The notes: a model not told the origin generated them from the letters alone. A stretch of 40,478 nucleotides of DNA from 2-02-FULL-55-14 sp964581115 (GCA_964581115.1 CAZOMY010000026.1:1-40478), one strand, 5' to 3'; numbered from the stretch's first letter, positions 18,089-26,963 are shown. Translations and numbers: made by a program.

Positions 18089-18134
18089 CGGCCCCGTTGG
18101 GATCGGTGAGTTCCGACGGGGCCGCGGGCTTTTT
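18089..18134 (+). terminator. Rho-independent terminator after the octaheme cytochrome
   Basis: A perfect nine-base-pair stem (CGGCCCCGT at 18089-18097, ACGGGGCCG at 18116-18124) encloses an 18-base loop. It is followed by CGGGC and five T residues (18130-18134). It starts about 34 bases after the cytochrome stop codon. Confidence 0.75.
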
Positions 18135-18408
18135 CCGCCGGAGACTCTTGTCACGGTTTCTCATATATTGGTTCTGTCCTGACGCCTCTAACGCGAGGAA
18201 GTTGACAAGAAGGAATCGTTTTATCTCATGAGGTATCTTCCCCGACCTTGAATTCCTTCCGTCGGTTACCGGGACCCAAAACCTCCCCGTGCGCCGCGGT
18301 ATTGGATCACCTTCAGGCATTGACGCTGGTCATTCATCTCGACGCCGGAGTGATCCTTGACCCCAACTCGGCGGACTCGGACTTCTGCCTTACAAGTGGG
18401 CGTTCGAT

Positions 18409-18540
18409 GTCAACGACCAGGTCGCGAATTCATCCAGGCATGCGCGGGTATTCGAGCAGACGGAGCCGCTCGAAAAGACCCCGACGCAGAAGATCAAGCG
18501 TTATCTGTATGCAGACCCGGGCGAACATCGGGCGGCGTAG
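18409..18540 (+). pseudogene. 3'-terminal relic of an AMP-forming acyl-CoA ligase
   Basis: The frame ending in TAG at 18538-18540 encodes VNDQVANSSRHARVFEQTEP and then the EKTPTQKIKRYLYADPGEHRA ending. This closely matches the last 43 residues of the intact ligase at 12575-14290 (VNEQVSSFSRLARVIEQTEP, then the same tail). Nucleotide similarity over the last 100 bases is high but not identical, so it is not an exact recent copy. Upstream the frame loses ligase similarity and meets a stop at 18358-18360, and no AMP-binding motifs are present. It looks like the end of a second ligase gene whose body was deleted, or a partial duplication. Confidence 0.75.
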
Positions 18541-18576
18541 CGACGCAGACACTCGCGCCGGCGGACCAGTCCTGCC

Positions 18577-19713
18577 ATGAATTGTGCCCGAACGTTGTCG
18601 CTGTGTGCGGTCCTGCTCGTGTTCGGGTGCCGACAAGCGCCAGATCGCACCGCAGAGTACACATCGGGCATGGAACGGATCGTCGTCGCTCCGGATGGCA
18701 GCGGTTTTGTTTCGATCCCGTCGGGTCGCGCGTTTGTAGCATGGGGATTCAACTATGACCACGACCGGTCCGGTCGCTTGCTCGAGGCGTACGCGAATGA
18801 GTGGCAGGTCGTCGAAGAGGACTTCCGGGAGATGCGCCAACTCGGTGCGAACGTGGTCCGGGTGTTCTGGCAGCTTCCATCGGTCATGGTCGCTCCGGAT
18901 TCGGCCGACCCGAATGCCCTTGCCTTGGTTGCACGCGTGGTCCGTCTGGCTGAGCAAGAAGGTCTCTACCTCAACCTGACGGGGCTTGGCTGTCTCGAGC
19001 CGCAACGGGTGCCCCCGTGGTACGATGCGCTCACGGAATCGGAGCGTTGGAAGGTGCAGGCTTGCTTCTGGCGAGCGGTTGCGGGTGTGTGTGTGGGTCG
19101 GCCGTCGGTGTTCTGTTACAACCTGATGAATGAGCCGATCCTCCCGGGTGCAGGCGACCGTGCCACGAATTGGTACCTTGGCGAACTGGGGGGCAAGTTC
19201 TGGGCACAGAGGCTGACGCTCGATCTGGCCGGGCGCACGCCGGAGGATGTGGCACGGGCGTGGATCGAGATGCAGGTGTCCGCGATCAGGACAATCGACG
19301 ACGTGACCATGATCACGGTGGGGGACATCGCGGGGGCGCATATCAATGTCGGGAGCCGCCCGATCATTTCGTCGGCTCATGCCGCTTCCAGTCTGGACTT
19401 CATCTCCGTGCATCTGTATCCGCGCGCGGGTCAAGCCAGGTCGGCGGAAGCTTCTCTGGCAGTGTATGACATCGGTAAACCGATCGTTGTCGAGGAGATG
19501 GCGCCACTGTACTGTGGTATCGAAGACCTGTCCACCTTCATCGACAGCTCCCGCTCGGTCACGGATGGTTGGCTGGGTTTCTACTGGGGCGAGACGGAGG
19601 AGGAATTGGAGCGGCAAACGGACCATCTTCCGGCGGTTCTGATGCGGCAGTGGCTTCAAATGTTTCGGTCGAAGGGCCAGGTGATCGCCCGTCCGATGAC
19701 AGAACCGCATTAA
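18577..19713 (+). CDS. GH5/cellulase-like lipoprotein
   Basis: 378 residues. A short signal ends at C18 (VLLVFGC), a plausible but non-ideal lipobox, so it is probably a lipoprotein. The body reads as a TIM-barrel glycosidase: FVAWGFNYD, LGANVVRVFWQ, the NLMNEP motif with likely acid/base E186, ISVHLYP, and KPIVVEEMAP with the likely nucleophile E307. These match clan GH-A (GH5/mannanase-like) spacing. Substrate is unknown. The start lacks a clear SD; an alternative ATG is at codon 32. The next gene, a hybrid kinase, begins 18 bases after the stop, so the two are likely co-transcribed. Confidence 0.75.
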   Translation: MNCARTLSLCAVLLVFGCRQAPDRTAEYTSGMERIVVAPDGSGFVSIPSGRAFVAWGFNYDHDRSGRLLEAYANEWQVVEEDFREMRQLGANVVRVFWQLPSVMVAPDSADPNALALVARVVRLAEQEGLYLNLTGLGCLEPQRVPPWYDALTESERWKVQACFWRAVAGVCVGRPSVFCYNLMNEPILPGAGDRATNWYLGELGGKFWAQRLTLDLAGRTPEDVARAWIEMQVSAIRTIDDVTMITVGDIAGAHINVGSRPIISSAHAASSLDFISVHLYPRAGQARSAEASLAVYDIGKPIVVEEMAPLYCGIEDLSTFIDSSRSVTDGWLGFYWGETEEELERQTDHLPAVLMRQWLQMFRSKGQVIARPMTEPH

Positions 19714-19731
19714 GGTATTCTCCAGGCAATC

Positions 19732-21924
19732 ATGACCGAGCGAACATCCGAAAAGCCAGCCGACGGCAGGTCCCTGCAACAAGAGACCGGGGAGAAATCG
19801 AAACCGGGGGCGAGCCACCCCGAGCTGTCACCCTTCTCCGTCGTCTTCGAGCACCACCAGGCCGTGGCATTGCTGGTTGACCCGGAGAGCGGAGCCCTCG
19901 TCGACGCTAATCCGGCCGCGGCGGTCTTCTATGGCTATACGCTTGAGCAGCTCCGAAGCATGAACATGGACCAGATCGAGCAGACATCGCGGGAGGCGGT
20001 TCTGGAGGAGTGTGCGCTCGCGGCACGGCAGGTCCGTCAACGATTCGAAGTACCGCATCGGTTGGCAAGCGGCGAGGACCGTTTCGTCGAAGTGACCTCC
20101 TCGCCGATCCGACTCGAAGGCATCACGTACTTGTGTGCCATCGTCATGGATGCCTCACGTCGACGCATGGCAGAGCAGGAGCGCGAGCGATCGGCGAAGC
20201 ACCTGGCTACGCTGCTCGAGGTGAGCCAAGCGATGACGATGACGTTGGACCTGCCGTCGGTCTCCCAAGCGATCATTGAAAAAGCATCAACGCTGGTCGG
20301 ACTCGAAACAGGCGCTATCTACCTTCTTCGCGGACCGATGCTACACCTCGAAGCCACAACGCCTCCGCTTCCGCCCGGCATGCCTGAAGAATTCCGCGAG
20401 GCCCGGCTCGAGGACCATCCGCACATTCAGGAGAGCTTTCGGCGAGGGCAACCGCTGGCGATCGAAGAGACCGCCGATGTCTCGTTCACACCCCAGGAAC
20501 GTGCGATCATAGACATGAGGGGCCTTCGATCGCTTCTGTATATACCGTTGATCATCGAACGTCGTCCGGTAGGCGTGCTGATCGTCGGATCGGTCGGTCA
20601 TCCACGGAACTATTCGCCATCGGAGATCGACCTGTGCCGCGCATTCTCGATTCAGGCAGCCGTGACGGCGGAAAACGCGGTCATGTTCGATACGAAGACG
20701 CGCTACGCCCGTGAGCTCGAGGCTCGCATCGCAGAGCGGGACCGAGCCCAACGTGAGCGCTCGAAGCTTCAAGAGCAGCTCTTCGAAGCGCAACGAAGGG
20801 AGACGATCGGCACTTTGGCTTCGGGCATTGCGCACGACATCAACAACATCCTGGGGATCATCGTCGGGAACGCTTCGATGCTGTCGGCCGGTCGCGGAGA
20901 TCCCGAAAAGGACGCCAAGCGCATCGAGGCGATCATGACGGCGACCGATCGCGCGACGCAGGTCGTCACGCAACTGTTGACCATCGCCCGGAAAACGGAG
21001 ATGGTGCGACGGCCAACCGACCTTAACAAACTTGTTGAGGAACTCGGCAAGCTGATCGAAGAGACCTTCCCCAGGCACATCACCGTCCACTGTGATCTGG
21101 ATCCGATGCTGTCGCCGGTCAATGCGGATGCGGGTCAGATCCACCAGGTGTTGCTCAACCTGTGCGTCAACGCACGCGACGCCATGCCGAACAAAGGGGT
21201 CCTGTCTCTAGCGACGCGTACGGTGGACGGACGGCGCCTCCGGCTGAAGGAGCCGCGGGCCGAAGCGCGGCCGTATGTCGAGGTCTGCGTGAAGGACACT
21301 GGGACAGGTATGGATGAGGCGACCCGCAGCAGGATCTTCACACCGTTCTTCACGACCAAAGGAATGGGCAAAGGGACCGGCTTGGGCTTGGCGGTTTCAC
21401 TCGGCATCGTCGAAAGTCATTCGGGATTCATCGACGTGACCACCGTTCCGGGGGCCGGGTCCGAGTTCCGTATCTACCTGCCCAGCCTCAGCGAAGAACA
21501 GGCCCCTCGGTCAGCCTCGAGAGCAACGAATGGTCCAGGACCCCATGGGAACGAGACCGTCCTCGTTGTGGAGGATGAGCCGCTGCTGAGGGAGTCGTTG
21601 ACCGAGGCGCTTGAGCATTCCGGGTATCGGGTGCTGAAGGTATCCAGCGGCGAGGAGGCCCTCGAGCGATATCGGAATCGGTACCGAACGATCGACCTGG
21701 TCGTGAGCGACTACGGACTTCCCGCGATGGACGGTGAGGAATTCTTTCGACGTCTCCGCTCGGAGGGCGCGACGATGCCGTTCATCATGATGACAGGTTT
21801 CATAGAACCTCAGAAAAGATCAGAGTTGCTGCAGGCAGGCGTGCACGCAGTGCTTTTGAAGCCGTTCGCACCTGTCGACCTCCTGATGCAGATACGACAA
21901 TCGCTTGACCGTCGGCCGGCGTAG
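19732..21924 (+). CDS. Cytosolic PAS-GAF hybrid histidine kinase with receiver domain
   Basis: 730 residues without membrane helices. Domains in order: PAS (about 35-145; ANPAAAVFYGYTLEQL), GAF (about 157-320; GAIYLL, RSLLYIPLI), a coiled linker (about 322-355), an HisKA domain with H368 in SGIAHDINNILG, and HATPase_c (NLCVNARDAMP, DTGTGMD, GTGLGLAVS). It ends with a receiver domain (about 607-727) with phospho-acceptor D660 (VVSDYGLPAMDG) and a lysine in LLKPF. The AHDINN H-box is typical of NtrB-like hybrid kinases. It probably senses a cytosolic cue through PAS or GAF and phosphorylates its own receiver. No DNA-binding output domain is present, so a partner encoded elsewhere is expected. 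It follows the GH5-like gene closely. Confidence 0.92.
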   Translation: MTERTSEKPADGRSLQQETGEKSKPGASHPELSPFSVVFEHHQAVALLVDPESGALVDANPAAAVFYGYTLEQLRSMNMDQIEQTSREAVLEECALAARQVRQRFEVPHRLASGEDRFVEVTSSPIRLEGITYLCAIVMDASRRRMAEQERERSAKHLATLLEVSQAMTMTLDLPSVSQAIIEKASTLVGLETGAIYLLRGPMLHLEATTPPLPPGMPEEFREARLEDHPHIQESFRRGQPLAIEETADVSFTPQERAIIDMRGLRSLLYIPLIIERRPVGVLIVGSVGHPRNYSPSEIDLCRAFSIQAAVTAENAVMFDTKTRYARELEARIAERDRAQRERSKLQEQLFEAQRRETIGTLASGIAHDINNILGIIVGNASMLSAGRGDPEKDAKRIEAIMTATDRATQVVTQLLTIARKTEMVRRPTDLNKLVEELGKLIEETFPRHITVHCDLDPMLSPVNADAGQIHQVLLNLCVNARDAMPNKGVLSLATRTVDGRRLRLKEPRAEARPYVEVCVKDTGTGMDEATRSRIFTPFFTTKGMGKGTGLGLAVSLGIVESHSGFIDVTTVPGAGSEFRIYLPSLSEEQAPRSASRATNGPGPHGNETVLVVEDEPLLRESLTEALEHSGYRVLKVSSGEEALERYRNRYRTIDLVVSDYGLPAMDGEEFFRRLRSEGATMPFIMMTGFIEPQKRSELLQAGVHAVLLKPFAPVDLLMQIRQSLDRRPA

Positions 21925-21951
21925 CGATCGACTGAGTGCTCTGAACGAACG

Positions 21952-21985
21952 GAGGCCCGCCAAAGGCGGGCCTCGACGTTTTGCG
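21952..21985. terminator. Bidirectional terminator between convergent genes
   Basis: A perfect ten-base-pair stem GAGGCCCGCC / GGCGGGCCTC with an AAA loop (21952-21974), followed on the plus strand by GACGTTTTGC. It lies between the hybrid kinase (ending 21924, plus) and the antiporter (ending 21998, minus) and probably serves both. Confidence 0.7.
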
Positions 21986-21997
21986 AGCGATGATCGA

Positions 21998-23389
21998 TCA
22001 CGGAGCGGCCGCCGGCGGGCTCGATTCGGCGGTGCCAAAGAACCGTCGGTAGAGCGGTACCCGATCGATCAAGGGTACCAACACGGCGGTCAGTACGATG
22101 CTGATCAGAATGGTCCTATAAACAACATCCTGCAAGATGCCCGCCTCGACGATGCCGTACTGGGCCGGGAGACCGGCCAGGACCGCTGCAGCAAGCCCCT
22201 TGGGGACCATGATGGAGATGACCGATCGCTCGAACCAAGGCACTTTTGGGGACACCACCAGCTTGGTGATAAGGAGGCGGGCTGCAAAGACTGCGGTGAC
22301 GATCAACAGAGGGAGGAGGAAAGACTCGATCCCTTCGATCCGCATCGAAAGACCGAGGTAGACGAAGAAAAAGACCTTGACCAGGAAGACGATCTCGCCA
22401 TAGAACCTGCGCTCGGTCTCATTCAGCCGGCTCCACTCGACATCCTTAAGCATCGGTAACCGGTTGAAGTGGAAGAATCGGAAATTGGTGAGGGTGATGC
22501 CGAAAGATAGTGCCGTGATCGCACCGCTGAATCCGAGTAGTTCCGCACATCCATAGAGGACAAAAATGAAGGCGAAGGTCGTAAAGATCGAATCTGGGAA
22601 TTGCCTGACGCGGTCCAGGACGAACAGCCACACATGTCCTCCGATGACGCCGATGACCGACGCGAAAAAGAATGAGGCAAGGATGCCGCCAGCAACCTTT
22701 CCCACCGTGGCGTGGGGACTGACCATGGCTTCGAGAACTCCGTACGTCAGAACGATGCACAATACGTCGGTCAGGGAGGATTCGAGGACCAAGACCGTTC
22801 CCGACGGCTCCTTGAGTTTCAGTCCTCGGACCATGGGGACGACGACGGCGGACGACGTGCCTCCAATGATCGTTCCGAGGGCGACACCGACGAGGAGCGG
22901 CATGTGGTAGAGGTTGATGGCGATGACCGAGGCGATCGCCACTGTCGCTGAAAATGTGACCAACGTCAATGCAAGGGTCTCCTTGGCCGACCTCACGATC
23001 GTCGGGATCTCCAAGTTCGTCCCGCCTTCGAAGAGAATGACGGTCAGGGCGATGGTGGTCAGCACGATTCCGAACGTGCCGAAGTCCTGCGGTCCGATCA
23101 AGCCCAGGATTGGACCGGAGATGATGCCGAGGATCATCAGCAAAAGCACGTCGGGGACTTTTGTGCGCTGGAACAGCGCCGTGAAGAGGTGTGCGAGGAA
23201 GACCAGGATACCGATACTGAGGATGAGTAATGCCACTGCGTGCCGATCGGGGATGGTGGGGGTCCGGATAAAGGTCGGAGTAAAATACAGAACGAGCGTG
23301 TCAAAAAAAAGATGGCATGGCACCGACGGTCGGTAGTTTACAATGCCGTTGTGCCTCGGTAAAACTGTCATAACGTCATCGGCGTACAT
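21998..23389 (-). CDS. Cation:proton antiporter (CPA superfamily)
   Basis: Up to 463 residues. The body has the monovalent cation/proton antiporter pattern: VPDVLLLMILGIISGP, TVILFEGGTNLEI, GTIIGGTSSAVVVPMV, the ESSLTDVLCIV membrane motif containing the ion-binding Asp, a GFSGAITALSFGI segment, and VPKGLAAAVLAGLP. About 12 hydrophobic helices place it in the inner membrane, exchanging Na+ or K+ for H+. The start is uncertain. ATG 23389 has AAGGAT seven bases upstream, but conserved sequence begins near residue 52, where GTG 23236 is an alternative. From 23389 the start codon is one base from an ATG of the divergent PstS-like frame. Confidence 0.87.
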   Translation of the reverse strand: MYADDVMTVLPRHNGIVNYRPSVPCHLFFDTLVLYFTPTFIRTPTIPDRHAVALLILSIGILVFLAHLFTALFQRTKVPDVLLLMILGIISGPILGLIGPQDFGTFGIVLTTIALTVILFEGGTNLEIPTIVRSAKETLALTLVTFSATVAIASVIAINLYHMPLLVGVALGTIIGGTSSAVVVPMVRGLKLKEPSGTVLVLESSLTDVLCIVLTYGVLEAMVSPHATVGKVAGGILASFFFASVIGVIGGHVWLFVLDRVRQFPDSIFTTFAFIFVLYGCAELLGFSGAITALSFGITLTNFRFFHFNRLPMLKDVEWSRLNETERRFYGEIVFLVKVFFFVYLGLSMRIEGIESFLLPLLIVTAVFAARLLITKLVVSPKVPWFERSVISIMVPKGLAAAVLAGLPAQYGIVEAGILQDVVYRTILISIVLTAVLVPLIDRVPLYRRFFGTAESSPPAAAP

Positions 23390-23423
23390 TATGACATCCT
23401 TGACTCATTGTTCACTCCATCCC

Positions 23424-24254
23424 ATGCGTATTACATTGCTGTTAGTGCACCTGATGTTGGCAGGGTTCGTGCTGGAAACGGGGCCTCTGGACCGGATGAC
23501 GATCAAAGGGTCTGACACGATGCGCATGCTGGCGACGGCATGGGCAAAGACCTTTCAACTTCGCTATCCCGACGTTCAGATCGATGTTGAGGGGGGCGGG
23601 TCGGGGGTCGGCATCTCGGCCCTGATCGAGGGCAGGGCTGATGTCTGCGCTTCATCCCGGCGCATACGGCCGTCGGAGGTCAGTGCTTTCAGAGCTCGTT
23701 ATAAGACAGAACCCGTCGAGATCGCCGTGGCCCGCGACGGTATCGGCATCTTCGTCCACGAGTCGAATCGGCTCACCGAGCTTTCGACCTCGGCGGTTCG
23801 AAAGATCTTTACCGGTCAGATTCGGAATTGGAAGGAAGTTGGCGGTCCTGACCTCCCCATCATCCTCTATGGCCGCGACAAGCTCTCAGGCACCACGGCC
23901 TTCATGCAGGACGAACTCCTCGGTAACGAGGGTTTCGATCCATCGATTACCGTCTTTTCGGAAACGAACTCCATCCTTCAGGCTGTCGCGGCCGTTCCAG
24001 GGGCGATAGGGTACGGCAGCTCCGCATATGGTCTAAGGACCAAAGAACTTCGCTTGCGTCCCGACGGCGGAGCAGATTCATTCTTTCCTTCCGCAAAGAA
24101 CATTCGAGAAGGCACGTATCCACTCACCCGAACTCTCTACCTGTATCACGCTCCGCGCCCTCGCAAGACGGTCGTTCAGTTCATCGAGTGGGTTCGCAGT
24201 GAGGATGCACAGTCGATCATCGGTGAACTCGGGTATCTGCCGCCGAGCCCATAG
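23424..24254 (+). CDS. PstS-like phosphate/oxyanion-binding protein
   Basis: About 276 residues from ATG 23424, chosen because it begins with a signal-like hydrophobic stretch (RITLLLVHLMLAGFVLE); the frame is open upstream to 23343. Signatures of the PBP type II phosphate-binding family are present: IKGSDTMRMLATAW, VEGGGSGVGISALIEGRADVCASSRRI, IFTGQIRNWKEVGG, REKLSGTT-like loop (GRDKLSGTTAFMQDEL) and AVPGAIGYGSSAYG. These residues normally bind the phosphate oxygens. No pstCAB transporter genes or phoU are next to it, so it is an orphan binding protein. It may be periplasmic or help envelope phosphate capture or sensing. Function beyond anion binding is inference. Confidence 0.82.
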   Translation: MRITLLLVHLMLAGFVLETGPLDRMTIKGSDTMRMLATAWAKTFQLRYPDVQIDVEGGGSGVGISALIEGRADVCASSRRIRPSEVSAFRARYKTEPVEIAVARDGIGIFVHESNRLTELSTSAVRKIFTGQIRNWKEVGGPDLPIILYGRDKLSGTTAFMQDELLGNEGFDPSITVFSETNSILQAVAAVPGAIGYGSSAYGLRTKELRLRPDGGADSFFPSAKNIREGTYPLTRTLYLYHAPRPRKTVVQFIEWVRSEDAQSIIGELGYLPPSP

Positions 24255-24525
24255 CGGATCCGGCGACATCGGTCACCGCATCGCGGGAAGGCCGACCCTG
24301 GAGCTGGTCCTGATTTGGGCAGATGGCGGGGCGGGAAAAGGAGGTAGGATCTGACCGTCAACTGGGGCGGTCAGGTAACTCAGAACGCGGCTTCGGGAGA
24401 GGGGGGGCCTGTTCGCCGGTCTTGTGTGATAGCGGGGGGAAACCGGGGTCGTGATGCCGACCCATAACGTGGCGCTGCCGCGACACCGGCGCGACGGTCA
24501 TGGCACGGAAGGCGTCACGACCGGG
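24255..24525. other. Convergent intergenic region with an inverted repeat
   Basis: 270 bases between the PstS-like gene and hypE, which face each other. CTGACCG (24351-24357) and CGGTCAG (24368-24374) form a seven-base stem with a ten-base loop. There is no T-run, so it is at most a weak terminator. G-rich tracts lie on either side (about 24325-24345 and 24395-24440). I see no gene or recognisable riboswitch. Confidence 0.4.
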
Positions 24526-25593
24526 TCAACAGATGCGGGGCAGTTGTTCGCCTGAGAGCATGTCGACGACGCGCGTGCCGCCGACCGCTGTGCGCATGAC
24601 CACAACGCCCGGATGATCCTCCACCACCATCCCGATCCGTCGAGCGATCGTTCCCGATCGATGCGACTGCATGGCTTGAAGCAGAGCGGCTTCGGCCTCG
24701 GGAGGAGCGATCGCTATCAGTACCCCCTCATTGGCCACATACAGTGGGTCCAGGCCGAGGATCTCGCACGCCCCCTGCACTTCTTCGGCGATCGGGATCG
24801 ACGTCTGTTCGAGTCGCACGCCTCGCCGAGATGACCGGGCGATCTCGTTCACGGCCGATGCGACGCCTCCTCGCGTGGGGTCGCGTAGCACGTGGATGTC
24901 GGGCCAGGCCTTCAACATGTCGGCGACCATGCCGTGCAGCGCCGCCGAATCGCTCTTGACCTGCGTTTCGAATTCCAATCCTTCGCGTTGCGACATGATC
25001 GCCACGCCATGCGCGGCAATGGGACCGCTCAACAACACGACGTCGCCGGGTGTTGCGCGACGGGGATCGATGTCAATGCCGGGCGGGACCACGCCGAGCC
25101 CGGTTGTATTGATGTAGACCTTGTCTCCCTTGCCTCGGTCCACCACCTTCGTATCACCCGTTACGATCCGGACGCCTGCCGCTCGCGCAGCCGCGGCCAT
25201 CGATCGGACGACCTTCCAGAGATCCTCCATCAGGAGGCCTTCTTCAAGAATGAATCCGACGGTCAAGGCTATCGGCGTGGCGCCGCACATCGCCACGTCG
25301 TTGACCGTGCCATGGACAGCCAGTGAACCGATATCGCCTCCCGGAAAGAAGATCGGATCGATGACGAAAGAGTCGGTGGAAACGGCCAATCGTCCCTGTT
25401 CGATGGGGAAGATGGCGCCGTCGTGCAGCGTTTCGAGCGCGGCATTGCCGAACGTTGGGACAAACAGTGTCTCAATGAGATACTGCGACAGCTTTCCACC
25501 GCCGCCGTGGGCAAGAAGAACATGCGGGTATTCGGCCAGCGGGACCGGACACGCGTAGCCGTCGAAGTCGGGCGGTTGAAGGTCGTCAGACAT
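24526..25593 (-). CDS. hypE: Hydrogenase maturation protein HypE (carbamoyl dehydratase)
   Basis: 355 residues. HypE dehydrates a carbamoyl group on its C-terminal cysteine to a thiocyanate, which supplies the CN ligands of the NiFe active site. Seen: LAHGGGGKLSQYLIE near the N-terminus, the ATP-binding AIR-synthase fold (STDSFVIDPIFFPGGDIGSLAVHGTVNDVAMCGA), DPTRGGVASAVNEIA, and the terminal PRIC with the essential Cys as the last residue. The start is four bases beyond the hypD stop. It is the last gene of the hyp operon. Confidence 0.96.
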   Translation of the reverse strand: MSDDLQPPDFDGYACPVPLAEYPHVLLAHGGGGKLSQYLIETLFVPTFGNAALETLHDGAIFPIEQGRLAVSTDSFVIDPIFFPGGDIGSLAVHGTVNDVAMCGATPIALTVGFILEEGLLMEDLWKVVRSMAAAARAAGVRIVTGDTKVVDRGKGDKVYINTTGLGVVPPGIDIDPRRATPGDVVLLSGPIAAHGVAIMSQREGLEFETQVKSDSAALHGMVADMLKAWPDIHVLRDPTRGGVASAVNEIARSSRRGVRLEQTSIPIAEEVQGACEILGLDPLYVANEGVLIAIAPPEAEAALLQAMQSHRSGTIARRIGMVVEDHPGVVVMRTAVGGTRVVDMLSGEQLPRIC

Positions 25594-25596
25594 GTC

Positions 25597-26700
25597 TCAG
25601 TGGGTGTTTGTCGGCTTCATACGGCCGTAGGCATAGTACGCAGCGCACGCTCCCTCGGATGAGACCATCGGGGCCCCCAAGGGAGACTCCGGCGTGCATG
25701 CTCGGCCAAACGCCGGGCACTCGTGCGGCTTCTTGAGTCCTTGCAGGACCTGTCCGGCGATGCAGTCGGGCGATTCTTCGGCGGTGATCGAGCTGACGTC
25801 GAACCGGCGCTCGGCGTCGAACTCCGCAAGTTCAGGGCGGAGTGCGAGCCCGCTCATCGGGATCGTGCCGATCCCCCGCCATCCCCGATCCACGACGTGA
25901 AAGATGTCCTTGAGGAGCTGTTGAGCCGGCACGTTTCCTTCTCGCTTCACCGAGCGCGCGTACGCGTTGTCGACGCCAAAGGTGCCGGCTTCAAGAAGCC
26001 GTATGGCCCGACGGATGCCTTCGAGAATGTCGAGCGGTTCGAATCCCGTGACGACGATGGGCACACGGAATTCCTCGGCAAGCGGGAGGTATTCATGGAA
26101 GCCCATGACGGTACAGACATGACCAGCCGCGAGGAATCCCTGCACGCGGTTGGTGGGCGAAGCAAGCAAGGCACGCATGGCCGGCGGCACCAGCACCTGC
26201 GAGCACAGGATCGAGAAGTTCGTCAGGTGAAGTCGCTGAGCCTCGCGGACCGCCATGGCATTGGCGGGGGCTGTGGTCTCGAAGCCGACGGCGAAGAAGA
26301 CGACTTCTTTGTCGGGATGCTTGCGGGCCAGTCCGACAGCATCGAGAGGGGAATAGACCATTCGTACATTTCCGCCTGCGGCCTTGACGCTTAGAAGGTC
26401 CCGCTCCGAGCCGGGCACGCGAAGCATGTCGCCGAACGACGTGAAGAGGACATCGGGCCGGGATGCAATGGCTACCGCTTTGTCGATCAGCTCAAGAGGC
26501 GTGACGCAGACCGGACATCCGGGACCGTGCACCAGGGTGATCCCTTCCGGGAGGAGCCCTTCGAGCCCGTACTTGACGATCGTGTGCGTCTGTCCGCCGC
26601 AGATCTCCATGATGGTCCACGGTCGGGTGGTCGAGCGCCGGATCTGATCCGCCAGCGCGCGAGCAGCCTGTTCATCCCGGTATTCGTTGACGTACTTCAC
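25597..26700 (-). CDS. hypD: Hydrogenase maturation protein HypD
   Basis: About 367 residues from GTG 26700 with a GAAGG sequence nine bases upstream; an in-frame TTG at 26706 overlaps the hypC stop and is an alternative. HypD is the [4Fe-4S] scaffold on which, with HypC, the Fe(CN)2CO unit is built. Conserved motifs are all visible: MEICGGQTHT, VHGPGCPVCVTP, FTSFGDMLRVPGS, VGFETTAP, AGHVCTVMG and the C-terminal cysteine set HECPAFGRACTPESPLGAPMVSSEGAC that holds the cluster. It is coupled to hypC upstream and hypE downstream. Confidence 0.96.
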   Translation of the reverse strand: MKYVNEYRDEQAARALADQIRRSTTRPWTIMEICGGQTHTIVKYGLEGLLPEGITLVHGPGCPVCVTPLELIDKAVAIASRPDVLFTSFGDMLRVPGSERDLLSVKAAGGNVRMVYSPLDAVGLARKHPDKEVVFFAVGFETTAPANAMAVREAQRLHLTNFSILCSQVLVPPAMRALLASPTNRVQGFLAAGHVCTVMGFHEYLPLAEEFRVPIVVTGFEPLDILEGIRRAIRLLEAGTFGVDNAYARSVKREGNVPAQQLLKDIFHVVDRGWRGIGTIPMSGLALRPELAEFDAERRFDVSSITAEESPDCIAGQVLQGLKKPHECPAFGRACTPESPLGAPMVSSEGACAAYYAYGRMKPTNTH

Positions 26701-26702
26701 GG

Positions 26703-26963
26703 TCAAGCACCTTCGGGAGGGGTCTGCAGTTCGTCCAAGGCATCTCCCATCTCCTTGAAGAGCTGCAGCGTTGTCAAGGCCTCCTGCTCATCGACGGTAC
26801 TCAATGCGAAGCCGACATGAACGATGACGTAGTTGCCGACGACCGCATCAGGAAGCCATTCAAGGCAGACCGGCTTCTGCACGCCGCCGAAGCTGACGGT
26901 CCCCATGCGAGGCGTGGAATGTTCGTCGATGGAAACGAGCTTACCGGGAATGGCCAGACACAT
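26703..26963 (-). CDS. hypC: Hydrogenase maturation chaperone HypC
   Basis: 86 residues. Start ATG 26963 is chosen so that the invariant Cys is residue 2 (MCLAIPGKLVSI), which is essential for carrying the iron complex; it follows an AAGGA SD. A GTG two codons earlier is in frame but would bury the Cys. The OB-fold core (GTVSFGGVQKPVCLEWLP, GNYVIVHVGFALSTVDEQEA) fits the HypC/HybG/HupF family. It lies between a HypC-like small ORF and hypD, with gaps of only a few bases. Confidence 0.95.
   Translation of the reverse strand: MCLAIPGKLVSIDEHSTPRMGTVSFGGVQKPVCLEWLPDAVVGNYVIVHVGFALSTVDEQEALTTLQLFKEMGDALDELQTPPEGA

Noticed and set aside
18430..19818. 462-codon minus-strand frame opposite the GH5-like gene
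   Set aside because: It is antisense to a gene with catalytic motifs, is rich in Arg and His, and has no recognisable domain: a typical high-GC shadow.
24295..24440. Cobalamin-type riboswitch in the G-rich intergenic stretch
   Set aside because: Some G-rich strings recall it, but no B12-box consensus is present and both flanking genes are convergent, so there is no gene for it to lead.
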